Shown one piece after another: positions 1 through 10,639 of a DNA stretch of 64,000 bases (the stretch's first letter is position 1; each line of letters opens with the position of its first letter). Location of the stretch: assembly GCF_016545825.1 (NCBI RefSeq), contig NC_052613.1, positions 5,084,001 to 5,148,000 of the forward strand, read 5' to 3'. The notes beneath the pieces were generated by a model. That model did no database searches and had not been told where the DNA came from. It was given only the letters and a program-made list of their open reading frames with translations. The position numbers and the translations under genes are program-made. The DNA is from Eucalyptus grandis. Taxonomy: Eukaryota > Streptophyta > Magnoliopsida > Myrtales > Myrtaceae.

Positions 1-3000
1 TCATGGTATCAGAGCACATCACCTGGGTATGATAGTTCTGATGAGTTCTTACTGCATGATTTGATAAAGATCTTAGTAGTTCTTAGATAGCTTACCTTCA
101 AAGTTTACTGGATTATCTTCAAATCTTCAAAGTCTTTGAAACATAGAAGAATGGCCACTAGAGTGCCGAAGTATACTTTCCCTATTCATGTGAATATAGG
201 TAACTTCGTTACTATCAAGTTGAATGAAGAAAACTTTCTGTTGTGGCAAGCTCGCCTTTAATAGATTTCTGAAAAGCCAAGATCTAATTGGCTTTATTAA
301 TGGTGAAACATTACCTCCAAGTCGAATGATACAAACCGAGACAGAGAGATAATGAATCCCGATCACCTGGATTGGATAAAAACTGATAAGCTTATATCAT
401 CCTCGGATAAGCGGTGCGGTATCGTAAAATATTCTAAGTCTAATAATTGGCTTAGATACCTCACTTGAAGTTTGGCAGTCTCATAAATAGATTTACACAG
501 AAATCTATTGCAAAGGAGTTTGAGTTAAGGGGAAAACTTCAAGCCCGCAAGAAAAGAAACAGATCACTAAGCGAATATCTTCGAGAGTTCAAAAACATTT
601 GTGATCAATTGAATGCAATTGGAAAACTGTTGATGATATAACAAGAATGTTTGGAATACTTGGAAGGGCTAGGTTCAGAATATGAAACTTTCAGAACAAC
701 CATGTATTGTCTTAAGCCTCGGCGAGTATGATGAGGTTATCTCCCAACTTGAAAGGTTTGAAACCCGATTACAAACATACTCTATGAATGAGTATAATTC
801 TAATTTGGCCTATTATGGGCAAAGAAAAGTTGGAACAAGTCAGCAAAGAATCAATCCCAGAAATCAAAAAGAAAATTTTCGAGGAGAAGTGAGCTATGGA
901 AGAGGTCAGCCTTTTTTATTAGAAGGGAATATGGAAATAATTCTGCAGAAGCCGGAAGGAATCAACAACATAGAATGAATAACCCGTATTCAACTCAAGA
1001 AGGTCAGTTAATAAGGATAATTGGTCCAGCTATGGACAAGGATTTCGACCCTATTCAAATCCCGCACAAAGGTATCAAAGTGTTAGGTCGTACCCACCAC
1101 AAAACTCAAATGGTGATAGACAAACACAGAATACAAAGCCTACCAATAATGGCTCTCTCGCAATGCCAGATCTGTAAGAAATCAGGTCACACAAAGACTC
1201 GGATGTTGGTATAGATTCGACAATTCATACCAGTGGATGAAATACCAACCGCATTAGCAGCAGCTTCACATTGAAGAACCCTATGGCTCGAATGGTATCC
1301 GGATACGGGGCTACGGCACACATTATCTCGTAACCGGTATGATTCAAAACTTCAATACATATAGTGGTAATGACACTCATGATAGGAGATGGATCTCACT
1401 TATCAATCTCATGCATTGGTAATGGAATACTAAATACAGAAATAGCAAATTACCTCTAAATGATGTATTGATAGTCCCCGCAATCACCAAGAATCTTCTA
1501 TCTCGTATCGAAACCGACGATGACTATCCCCGTTCTTTTATTTTTGACAAACATGGGGTATATCTAAAGGACAATCACAATCATACAACAAAGGAAGCTA
1601 GGAAGGAAAGTCAAGGGACTTTACTGTGTGGAACCTAAAGCTGCAGAAGCTTTCTTCATAAAAACTCAACAGAAGTAGCGTAAGATATCCGGCATCAAAG
1701 GCTTGCTCACACCAATCTTAAAACAATGAAGATTTTGCAGAAACAAAATCTCATTCGGCTTAGTTCCAAAATTCAGAATATATGTGGCGCTTGTCAAATT
1801 GCTAAAAGCTCAGCTTTATCGTTTCATTCCTCGACCATATTTCTAAAGTTCCATTAGAAAGAATACATTGTGATGTATGGGGACCTTCACCAATTCAATC
1901 TGTTCAGAAATTCTCCTACTATGTCATTTTTGTGGATGATTTTCTCATACAGCTGGATATATCCCATGAGACAGAAATCAGAAGTATATGAGATATTCGT
2001 TATGTTTCAAAGACTTGTCGAAAATCAGCTTAGTCACAAGATAAAAATCTTCCAGAGTGATGGAGGTGGTGAGTTCACTAGTGATAAACTCCAACTTCAT
2101 CTACGAAGTGTGGAATTCAGCAATTCATCTCCCTGTCCTCACACACCGAGCAAAATGGTGTCTCAGAAAGAAAACATAGACATGTGGTCGAATTAGGATT
2201 AGCAATGATGTATCATGCTAAAGTACCACTGAAATATTGGGTCGATGCATTCAAAACAGCAGTTTATGTTATCAATCTTCTTCCCACAAAAAACTACATA
2301 TGCATTCACCTCATTACCAGCTCTACAATAAGACACCGGGATTACTATTATCTTCGTGTTTTTGGATCAGCTTGTTATCCATGCCTCGGCATTATACAAA
2401 GCATAAATTTGATCCAAGATCTCTCACGTGTATCTTTCTTGGCTACAAGTGAGAAGCACAAAGGATACGATGTCTCTTACCTACAAATGGAAGAATCTAC
2501 ATCGCAGACATGTAATTTTTGATGAAAATGTCTTTCCCTTTATTCATACACTTAGTACTGAATATCAGAAGGGATCTGATCTATACAGACAGTGGATAAA
2601 AGGAGTCCTACCTTCTAGTTCCAACTCTACTAAGAAGCCTCAATCACAAGATAATCCAAAAGGTATATTTGCAAAGATACCGACTTAATCAAGTAGCTCC
2701 AGAAATACAGAATGATGAGCTCACTTCAAGTAGTTCTGAAGGTCGATTTCACATACAAATGTCACCTGATCCTGAGATACAGAGTACTGTTAATAATATC
2801 TCCAGTAATATTGAATCACAGCAGTCGCCTCCACCCTTAGAGGAACAAATATCTACAAATCAAGAACCTGTTTCAACATCAACTGATATCACAGACAATC
2901 TCAAATCGGTATAGATACTTGAAATATACAAGGTACATCTTCAACACATCCTATGCAAACTAGACTACGATCTGGAATTATTAAAGCAAATCCTAAATAT

Positions 3001-3080
3001 GCTTGTCTCGGTTGAGTATAAGATTCTGTTGAACCAAAATCAATAAAGTCTCGCTAGCGGACCAAGGCTGGTACCAAGCT

Positions 3081-4662
3081 ATGCTAGAAGAAATGGATGC
3101 CTTACATCAGAATCAAACCTGGGAATTAGTTCCTCGCACTAATCACATGAATGTAATCGAGTGCAAATGGGTGTTCAAGACAAAACTTGCACCCGATGGA
3201 AGCTTGGATAGACTCAAAGCTAGGCTGGTTGCCAAAGGCTTTCATCAAGAAGAAGGTCTTGATTTCACAGAAACCTTCAGCCCTGTAGTAAAACAGGCAA
3301 CAATTCGAATAATCCTATCAGTAGCAATGATGAAACAATGGAACATCCATCAATTAGATGTCAAAAATGCTTTCTTACATGGACACTTAAGTGAAACAGT
3401 GTTCATGGAGCAACCTCCAGGATTTAAAGATTCACAAAAGCCTCACCATGTTTGTCTTCTTCGAAGATCTCTTTATGGACTTCGACAAGCTCCTCGAGCC
3501 TGGTTTGATCGATTCAGCAGCTTTCTGCTCGAATATGGCTTTTTCTGTAGCTCTACTGATCCTTCTCTATTCATCCTGCATACTGATACAACCACTATTC
3601 TCCTATTACTGTATGTAGATGATATTATTCTCACGGAAGCTCACCTCACATGATTTCGAGTCTTATTACTTCACTGAGTACTCATTTTCATATGAAGGAT
3701 CTAGGTTCTCTTCACTATTTTCTTGGTATAGAAGCTACACGAAACTCAGATTATCTATTCCTTTGCCAAACCAAATATGCTCTAGATCTTCTCACTCGAG
3801 CTCATATGCTACACTCCAAACCGCTTTCAACTCCTCTTTCACTAAAACCACCCATTTTAATCAATGATTCTCTACCTTTCCATAATCCTACCGAGTACGT
3901 AAGTCTAGTTGGAGGTTTGCAATATCTCACCTTAACTAGACCGGACATTGCTTATGCCACAAACATACTCGCCAACAAATGAAGCAACCTACAATTGCCG
4001 ACTTCAATAAATTGAAAAGAGTCTTACGGTATATAAAAGGTACTATAAAGCTTGGCTTAATTCTTCACTCTCAAAGTACAATGCATCTGTATGGTTACTC
4101 TGATTCAGATTGGGCTGGTTGTCTCGAAACCAGAAGATCAACTACTGGGTTCTGTATATATATTGGATCCAATCTTATATCCTGGGCAGCCAAGAAACAA
4201 CCTACCGTGAGCAGATCATCTACTGAAGCTGAATACCGTGCTCTTGCTTCAGCCACTGCCGATCTTACATGGGTCAGTTTTGTACTACGTGATATAGGCT
4301 GCTTTCTTAAACCTCCTATTCATTTGTACTGTGACAATAAGTCTGCAATATCTCTTACTCTAAATCCTGTCTTACACGCTCGAACCAAACATATTGAAAT
4401 AGATTTTCACTTTGTTCGGGAAAAAGTTTCCTCAGGATCATTGCATGTTAGCTACATTCCCAGTTCTTATCAATTAGCAGATATCTTTACAAAACCATTG
4501 ACCAGCAGAGCACATTCTTATATGCGAAACAAATTGGGAATCTGTGCACTCTCCATTCCCAATTTGAGGGGGGATGTTAGAAGAATTAAACCAGTAGAAG
4601 CAACTGAAACAAAGGAAACTGAAATAGAGGAAAGTCGTGAGTTGGCGATCCAATTGAACTAA
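3081..4662 (+). pseudogene. copia 1 reverse transcriptase and RNase H (broken pol)
   Basis: The 3,081-3,653 frame matches the copia reverse transcriptase: it has the TWELV entry motif, [19 protein letters not shown], the YGLRQAPRAWF motif and the catalytic YVDDI box near 3,615. A frameshift there moves the reading to the 3,650-3,982 frame, which holds the SLHYFLGIE and TRPDIAYA motifs. A stop near 3,980 separates it from the RNase H frame at 3,979-4,662, with DSDWAGC, STEAEYRAL and the acidic YCDNKSAI motif. The end of that frame runs into the LTR. These motifs are diagnostic for Ty1/copia. The shifts mean that no full polyprotein is made. Confidence 0.92.
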
Positions 4663-5101
4663 TGAGTGGCGATCCGTGACAACAGGAGTTGATCCATGAG
4701 CCGGCAATCCGTGGCAACAGGAGCTGGTGATCCATGAGAGTAAAACTGAATCACGAAGCGAGTCAAGCGAATCGAAAGAAGCTACACAAATCGGAAGAAA
4801 TACACGTGTATTGCTTATCTTCTGTTGTAACAATCTGATAACAGAAAACAGTTGAGCTAGTGATTTAGTATAAAAGGAAAATAGAGAACGAGAGAGAAGG
4901 GTGTGGGAATTCATTGTTAGTTCTGAGTTGCTAAGCTCTCTCTGTTCTTCATCAGAAGCTTTTTCTTCGTTCTCTGTATTTTGGAATTGATGAAAGATTG
5001 TGTAAAGAAGAACTCGAAATTCTGAAGAAGAAATATAACAGAAGTCTGAGGTATTTTCATTGATTGCTCGAAGATCTTGTTCTGTATTCGATTTCTTCTC
5101 A
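4575..5101 (+). repeat. 3' LTR of copia 1
   Basis: The LTR starts with TGTTAGAAG directly after a G-rich polypurine tract (about 4,561-4,574) and ends in CA at 5,101. A TATA-like TATAAAA lies at 4,869-4,875. The right end is supported by copy 2 of the duplication, where the sequence following the LTR (GTACTCGGAACATG) continues without an LTR at about 24,717. Length is about 527 bp. The left LTR is not in the window, so pair identity cannot be judged. Confidence 0.85.
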
Positions 5102-7300
5102 TGGTCCTGTACTCGGAACATGTTTCGGAAACCATACAACCGGCAGTGGTTATGACATTGGTTTAGGAGGGTGGCGAGAGTTTCCTCTAAGAAACAAGCA
5201 AATGCTAGTGCGATTGAAGATTCATCAACATCCGGCGAGTTTTGAGTTTCGCTGTCTCTGAAGGACTTGGAAGAAGAAGAAAAAGAAGTACGGACATCAT
5301 CATCCAGTTGTTTTCAGATTCCTCTTCTGGCTCCTGAGATCAGATGGGAGACGCCTGCATCAGATCTGGATAGCCGGTCCCAAACTTCATTATTTTTCAC
5401 GAAATAATATGATCAGCTTGTATACGTGTTTTGGACATTTAGGTGCAAAGATGTGGTGAGGACATGTGCACTTTGATAATCACGCACGTGATGGCACACA
5501 CAAGAACCCTCTTCCAATGTTGGCCACCGCCGTGCCTTCTCCACCGCCTCTGCCGCCGCTTCCACGCTGTTGTCCGGCTCCTCGAGCTCACAGCCATGGC
5601 CATGTTGCGACACGTCCGCCACCAGCATGGCTAGTCTTCACAAGCTTTGTATTCTTATTACATACACTCTTAAAAACTATACGCAAACTGATCAATTGGC
5701 GTGCTTTTTTTTTTTTTTTTTTTGATAATTCGAGGGCATGGGTGGAGATTTGATTATCCGAAGACCTATAGAATACCTTGTAAATCCTATGAATCGATTT
5801 AGTTGAGACATTTGACCTATAGGAATGGTCCTGAGCTAAAACAATTTGCATAGAGTTGGTTGGATTCGAACCTTCACTTCCAGAACTAGGCATACTTCTG
5901 CGCTAATCAACTCCTGTAATCTAGAGGTTATCATGAGCATACTATCGAAGGTTTTGGAGTTTATTTTCCAATAATTTATATTGTGTAAAGTTCATCATGA
6001 AGTTAGACCCCATCTTTTCGCCTGATACCACATGCTTTTGTGCTTGATTGGAGATGTTATCTGTGTATGATGATATGATCCGATGTAGACATGCTTTTTG
6101 TAATCCAAGATGATTTTTTAGAACAGTCTGTTTATTCTCCAAATCGTTATGTAAGATTTCATAAGGTCATACTTGAACGATATGCTAGAATATATGACAT
6201 TGGTCTGCGGATTTTTTTTTGTCAGGTCATCGGCAAATAATTAAGTAACATCTACCAGATGCGGCTTCCACTTCTGACCCAATTTTTTTTGCCCTTATAA
6301 AATAGGACCACATTTAACTTGGGTATCAATTCAGTCGTTAATCAAGTTTGGCTATTGTTAATTTTCCGCCCAGTGATATCATTAAAGATTCGAAGTGTCA
6401 TTCCACTTGTATCTGATGACTCATGAATATCGTTGTTGGAGCCACAATTGGAATATGGATATTTTCAAATCGAGCAAGGGGAGGAACGTGAGCATTCAAG
6501 TTTGTATTTTGGTGACAATATTGAAATGGACTAAATAAATGACTTACCCAGGGCAAACATGGTACAAATGAGCAATTCGCTGGACCCAAGCATGTCCAAA
6601 TCCTGAAAAAAAATGAAACCTTGAACTAGGGGAAGCTCTTGGATTATGTGCGGTCCTTCCATGTCAACTCAATTGTGAACCACCAAGTATATGTGGAGTG
6701 ACATGTCGCACAGCATCATCAGACAAAAACTCGAGGGGAGTCAGATTTGGATGCTAATTGAAAGTTTGTATTTTTTTTTTATGAGACAAAATAAAAGTTA
6801 TCAGAATTTAGATCCAAGTTAAAGTTGGTGCTTTTTAAGGGAATTAGGCTTAATAATATCCATTTGAGGTGAAAAATGTGATTATTTATTTATTTATTTT
6901 TTGCAAAAAGAGAAACGAAGAAAAACATAAGGTTAAATATCTCAATTAATGCATGAGTTCTTGGATGGGGAAAAAGAAATCATTAGATGTGCTTAGATCA
7001 TAACACCACTACTCCATTAAAAAATGCGGGGTGATGATCAACTAGGATAGACTAAAGCAGGCAGAACGATGATGAGATGCGGGGAAACACAGTTTTCCTC
7101 GTTGGGCTTAAGAAGCAGAGCAGCATCAAGGATGGTCTGGCTTCACTTTTTAACATATTCAAAGTTTGGGAGGGATAGACCCCGTTAATACATTTGAAGA
7201 ATCTCTATCATTCTTTTTTATTGTCTAGAGTACTTTTTTTTTTTAATATATAAAACAAATTCATTACACCTTATTAAATTCCCCGGGATCAGGACATTGG
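5102..7300. other. Duplicated non-coding segment, copy 1
   Basis: This stretch aligns by eye with 24,717-27,340 in the same order and orientation. Shared landmarks are GTACTCGGAACATGTTTCGG, a GGCCATGGCCA stretch, a T-run followed by GATAATTC, and a sequence starting CATTTGACCTATA. Short open frames (for example 5,466-5,753 and the matching 24,998-25,285) are only loosely conserved and no protein family is recognised. I treat it as intergenic or an old unrecognised pseudogene. No promoter or RNA gene was identified. Confidence 0.7.
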
Positions 7301-7304
7301 GTCC

Positions 7305-7818
7305 TTGTTCTCATTGGACGTCTCAATGAGGACGTCTCATTGACGTCTCATTTTGACCGAAGGTCATGACCTGCCAGCTAAATAATCCGTTCGTCTAACA
7401 GCGCCCAATAGCGCCCAGACAAGGGAACCTATTTTCGCCTCGTCCTCTTTGCAGATGAAAATACGGTTATACCCCAAGTGACTGTCCATGAATGACAGAA
7501 TTTTTTGTCAACATAAAAAAAATACAATTGATAAGGATTTAATACGTAATGGTAAGGTAAGGGACGGAACCATTGCTGTGCGGAAAGATACAACAAGGAA
7601 ACCTATTCCCCGTGCAAACGCCTAATAAAAGGATACGGCAGCTTCCTCGAAATGGTAGAAAGAGGAATTTGACGAATGAGACGTCCGACGTCCTCATGCG
7701 CGAATGAGAGAGGACGTCTCATTATGGGGACGTCTCTCATTCGCAAATGGGGACGTCTCATATGAGGACGTCTCTCGTTCAATGAGACGTCCTCTTTTGA
7801 GACGTCCTCATTCGACGA
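7305..7818 (+). promoter_or_regulatory. GACGTC palindrome array upstream of NDR1/HIN1-like gene
   Basis: Two clusters of the 6-bp palindrome GACGTC are visible. Three copies lie in about 7,313-7,353, one of them within TGACGTCT. Eight copies lie in about 7,682-7,806, embedded in repeated phrases such as GGGGACGTCTC and AATGAGACGTCC. The second cluster ends about 115 bases before the chosen start codon. GACGTC with an ACGT core, and TGACG, are known plant bZIP (TGA-factor, C-box, as-1-like) targets. That this array regulates the gene is inference. The corresponding region of copy 2 keeps only five palindromes. Confidence 0.6.
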
Positions 7819-7922
7819 GGACCCTTTTTCTTGCGTGGTTCTCCTCTTTCAAATTCCCGTCCCCTAACACAACTTTACCCAGAAATACTCAGAAAAACCT
7901 GCACACAACACAAAAATTCCAA

Positions 7923-8711
7923 ATGATCTCCCCCCACCCCGTCTCGCCCCATTCTATCGGTGATCCAGCGTCACCGTCACCAGGGCCACGACAGTCCAAT
8001 CCGGCTTCACCATCACCCAGGCCGCCACTGTCCGATCCAGAGTCACCGTTACCAGGGCCACCACAGTCCGATCCAGCGTCACCCTCGCCAGGGCTGCTAC
8101 AGTCCGACCGGTGCAAGCTCATCATCAGCCACTGTATTGAGTATGCCATAGCCTCTATTCTCAGCCTCCTCATGGTCATCTTCCTGGCCATACCAGCCCT
8201 AATGCCCCCAGAGTTCTGGCTCGACCCGGGCTCTTCCCTTTCATCCCTCAACATCTCCACCACCTACGTCACCGTCCGATGGAACATCGCTCTCTCCATC
8301 AAGAACCCCAGCAAACTCATAGCCGTCAAGTACCCTCACATGAAGCTCCTCTTGAGTTTTAACAGCCAACTCGCTCTCTCTCGTCCCTCCCTCGTTCCCG
8401 CCTTCACTCAAGGCCCTGGCAACGTGACCACAGTCCGAGCCGAGGCCCTCTCAATGATTGCGATGGTCAACGACTTCGGGGTGAAGGGCCTGGTGAGCTC
8501 GTTGAAGGGTGGGGAGGTGACCATCGACGTGGTGGCGAAATCCAAGCGGAGGCTGCACTTGGGTCCGTGGTGGGTGCCCGTGTTAGATGCGTACGTCTCG
8601 TGCATGGGCGTGACCTTCACTGCTCCGACCAACAGCACGGGTGACGGCGATTGGATGATCCTCACAGGCACCTCAAGCTGCACGGCCAGCATCATCACTC
8701 TGCTTTGGTAA
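7923..8711 (+). CDS. NDR1/HIN1-like (NHL) LEA_2-type membrane protein
   Basis: A 262-residue protein is read from the ATG at 7,923. The frame is open from 7,704, but the upstream part lies in the GACGTC array and does not resemble the family. Residues 13-60 are four proline/serine-rich 12-residue repeats. A short basic/Cys stretch (DRCK) is followed by one transmembrane segment at about 73-93. After it comes an extracellular-type LEA_2 domain (about 105-245) with N-glycosylation sequons in NISTT and NVTT and the family-typical pattern VRWNIALSIKNPSK. NHL proteins are plasma-membrane proteins linked to defence and stress; the role of this one is inferred from family only. It is a single exon ending in LLW. 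The frame is clean, whereas the 34.2 kb paralogue is broken, so this is the likely functional copy. Expression is unknown. Confidence 0.8.
   Translation: MISPHPVSPHSIGDPASPSPGPRQSNPASPSPRPPLSDPESPLPGPPQSDPASPSPGLLQSDRCKLIISHCIEYAIASILSLLMVIFLAIPALMPPEFWLDPGSSLSSLNISTTYVTVRWNIALSIKNPSKLIAVKYPHMKLLLSFNSQLALSRPSLVPAFTQGPGNVTTVRAEALSMIAMVNDFGVKGLVSSLKGGEVTIDVVAKSKRRLHLGPWWVPVLDAYVSCMGVTFTAPTNSTGDGDWMILTGTSSCTASIITLLW
7959..8102 (+). repeat. Four 36-bp (12-residue) Pro/Ser repeats in the NHL N-terminus
   Basis: Four consecutive 12-codon units have the consensus SDPASPSPGPPQ. The units differ at a few positions (for example SN for SD, PE for PA). The repeat forms the cytosolic-side extension before the transmembrane segment. 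The copy-2 paralogue has recognisable but frameshifted versions. Confidence 0.85.
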
Positions 8712-9346
8712 GAAACATTTTTTTCAAGTTCCTACTTAGGTTTGCATTATTATCGTCGTCGCGGTTGTTTGTTTACCAATGAAGCTGATGAACAAAATGA
8801 AACAAAAGAGAAGCTGCCGATCCTTAATATCATCACCTTCTTGGCACCGTCACCACCCAGCCGTGCTGGTAATGACTAGTTGAGATGGTGGTACTTCCCT
8901 TTGTACCGGTCTAGAACTACACGGCCCGACCAGGCTTGCGGCCTGGCATGGCTGGAGGAACAAATAATGAGCAGCAACTTGAAAAATGTTGCTGTCAGTT
9001 TTCATAGTTAACTATCGATCTAGGGCCTTGTTGCGTCAATTTTTTCTTTTCTTTGCCCTTCCCACATCTGAAAGAAGCACAAATGAGTTGGTTCATTCAC
9101 CTTGAAATAAGAAAAGGACATATGCAACTCATTTAAAGTTTGATCTTTCCTTCTGCGAAATAAATGTCTTACGAGCTGAATTTTCCTTTGACATTGCAGA
9201 GGATCAAGGCGTCGCACAGGAGTTCGACAAGCAGATGCAATATTTGTCTTTCGATCGGAAATGAGTAGACAAGCTGATGCAATACGGCGTGCCCTAGCAA
9301 TATATCTTTGTGTCTTCCTCTTGTAGTTTTTCTTTTTGTATCCTTC
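8712..9346. other. 3' flank of the NHL gene (duplicated)
   Basis: This is non-coding sequence directly after the stop codon. It aligns with 35,053-35,737 in copy 2, including the phrase AATGAAGCTGATGAACAAAA and a later AGGATCAAGRCGTYG segment. It probably contains the 3' UTR of the NHL gene. No separate gene was seen. Confidence 0.6.
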
Positions 9347-9932
9347 TGTTGGAATATAATCCAAAGAAAACACAATGTTTGTTGTAATCATAATATCAAT
9401 GTAATGGAGGTGAGGTACGGATATTCGAATTTCCTTAAGGCGATTAGTTCCTGTCAACGGTGCTCTGTAGATTCATAAACTATGCCTCCCAAGATACAAC
9501 ACCTTGAACCTATTTGGATTAGCACTATGCAAACAGAACTCAGTCGAACTGTTCAATTGAATTAGCATACCCAGAAAAATCAAAAGAGTAGAAAAGTATA
9601 TCAAAGCCCTTTTGGAATCGAGTTGGAAAAACAAAAACTCTAATGAAGCTTTATACTCCTATCTATTTATAGAGCTCTTCTGGTTCATGTACTGAAGAGA
9701 TACGTGAATAAAATAGACGTATGTATCAAAAATTCATGAATCAAGAGATACGTGAATCCAAGAGATTCATGGATCCAGAGACACGTGAATTCAAGAGATT
9801 CGTGAACTCTATAAATACATAAACTAAAATATACATAAATTTATGAAATTCATGAATTCAATAGATACGTGAATAGAAAAGACGTATCTTAATTTATTGG
9901 CTTTCGTTGATCCATTAACCATAATTATAACA
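9347..9932. mobile_element. Solo LTR (586 bp), target duplication CCTTC
   Basis: It starts TGTTGGAATATAATCC and ends ATTATAACA. It is flanked by CCTTC at 9,342-9,346 and again at 9,933-9,937. Copy 2 (about 35,733-35,745) carries the empty site: the flanking sequences run together with no insert. There are no internal coding sequences, so this is a solo LTR, copia-like by its TGTT...AACA ends. The right half is rich in alternating ATTCATGAAT and ATACGTGAAT phrases. Confidence 0.88.
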
Positions 9933-9937
9933 CCTTC

Positions 9938-10472
9938 TACTGGCGGATTGTTTAAAACGATCAACTTTGTTTGAAGCTGAAAAGGGTATTGCTTTCGGCG
10001 AGCCTGATCTTACACGCGCATGATATTAGTATGATACATGTAGCTCTTGCTTACAGCTTGCTCAGCTGCAGTCTTTTGTTATAAATCTCGACTCATTGAA
10101 TTGGCTGAGATCGACGGCCGTGTCATGTCGCAGTGCGTTGATGAGCATCGGTAGCTGGTTTCTTGACGAAAGCGTAGGGTTTGATGTCGTTGGAGGCTTT
10201 CGGCACTCCACCAAAACTGAACCCAACCAAAAATGCATTTCGGTTTTTGGTTTCGTTAGTGGAAAAATAACCCTTTTTTTTCTTCTGGTTTGAGTCATTT
10301 CGATTTGATTTGGTTAATCGAGCCGAATTAAATTTCTCAACAAAAACTGAATGCCGATCTTAAATTTCTCCTCTATCTCATCCATTATTTAGTTTGGTCC
10401 AGTAATGGCAAAAAATGGAAAACCCAAAAACCAAATTAGGTCCACATTGGTTCGCATTGGGTTTAGTTTAGC
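9938..10472. other. Duplicated intergenic sequence, copy 1
   Basis: It aligns with 35,745-36,270 of copy 2 up to the LINE target site. It contains AT-rich phrases about AACCGAA/AAACCAAA typical of plant intergenic DNA. No gene was seen. It continues after the LINE at 22,679. Confidence 0.65.
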
Positions 10473-10639
10473 TGCTCACTCTATCTTTTTTTTTTTTTTT
10501 GGTGAAAGGTAATCATAATAAGCTATAACCAATATTTACAACAAAAACAGCACCAAAACATACACTTATAATGAACAAAGGCATAATGAGTGGAAGGATG
10601 CCAAAAGAAGAAGAAGAGGGAAGCTAACAAGGCACAAAA

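Larger units (their letters stand above)
1..5101 (+). mobile_element. Ty1/copia LTR retrotransposon 1, 5'-truncated by window edge, decayed
   Basis: The window opens at the last three bases of a left LTR. A primer-binding site complementary to initiator tRNA-Met (TGGTATCAGAGC) follows at 4-15. Gag remnants start near 151 and are broken by stops. A copia integrase region (about 1,690-2,500), reverse transcriptase (3,081-3,980) and RNase H (3,979-4,560) follow in canonical copia order, in several frames. A purine tract ends at 4,574 directly before the 3' LTR. All pol domains carry stops or frameshifts, so the element cannot be autonomous. After the LTR the sequence rejoins DNA that is duplicated at 24.7 kb, which fixes the right boundary. 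The left LTR and its target duplication lie outside the window. Confidence 0.93.

Noticed and set aside
4474..5139. 221-codon minus-strand open frame
   Set aside because: It lies across the copia 1 RNase H end and the 3' LTR in antisense and has no recognisable domain. It is a shadow of the retrotransposon.
5443..5753. Pro/His-rich frames in the duplicated unknown segment as a gene
   Set aside because: The frame differs between the two copies (5.5 and 25.0 kb) and has no start or domain conserved in both. At most it is an old pseudogene.
7704..7922. 73-codon N-terminal extension of the NHL frame
   Set aside because: The extension is made of the GACGTC array and leader. It is not present in frame in the paralogue and has no family similarity, so the ATG at 7,923 was chosen.
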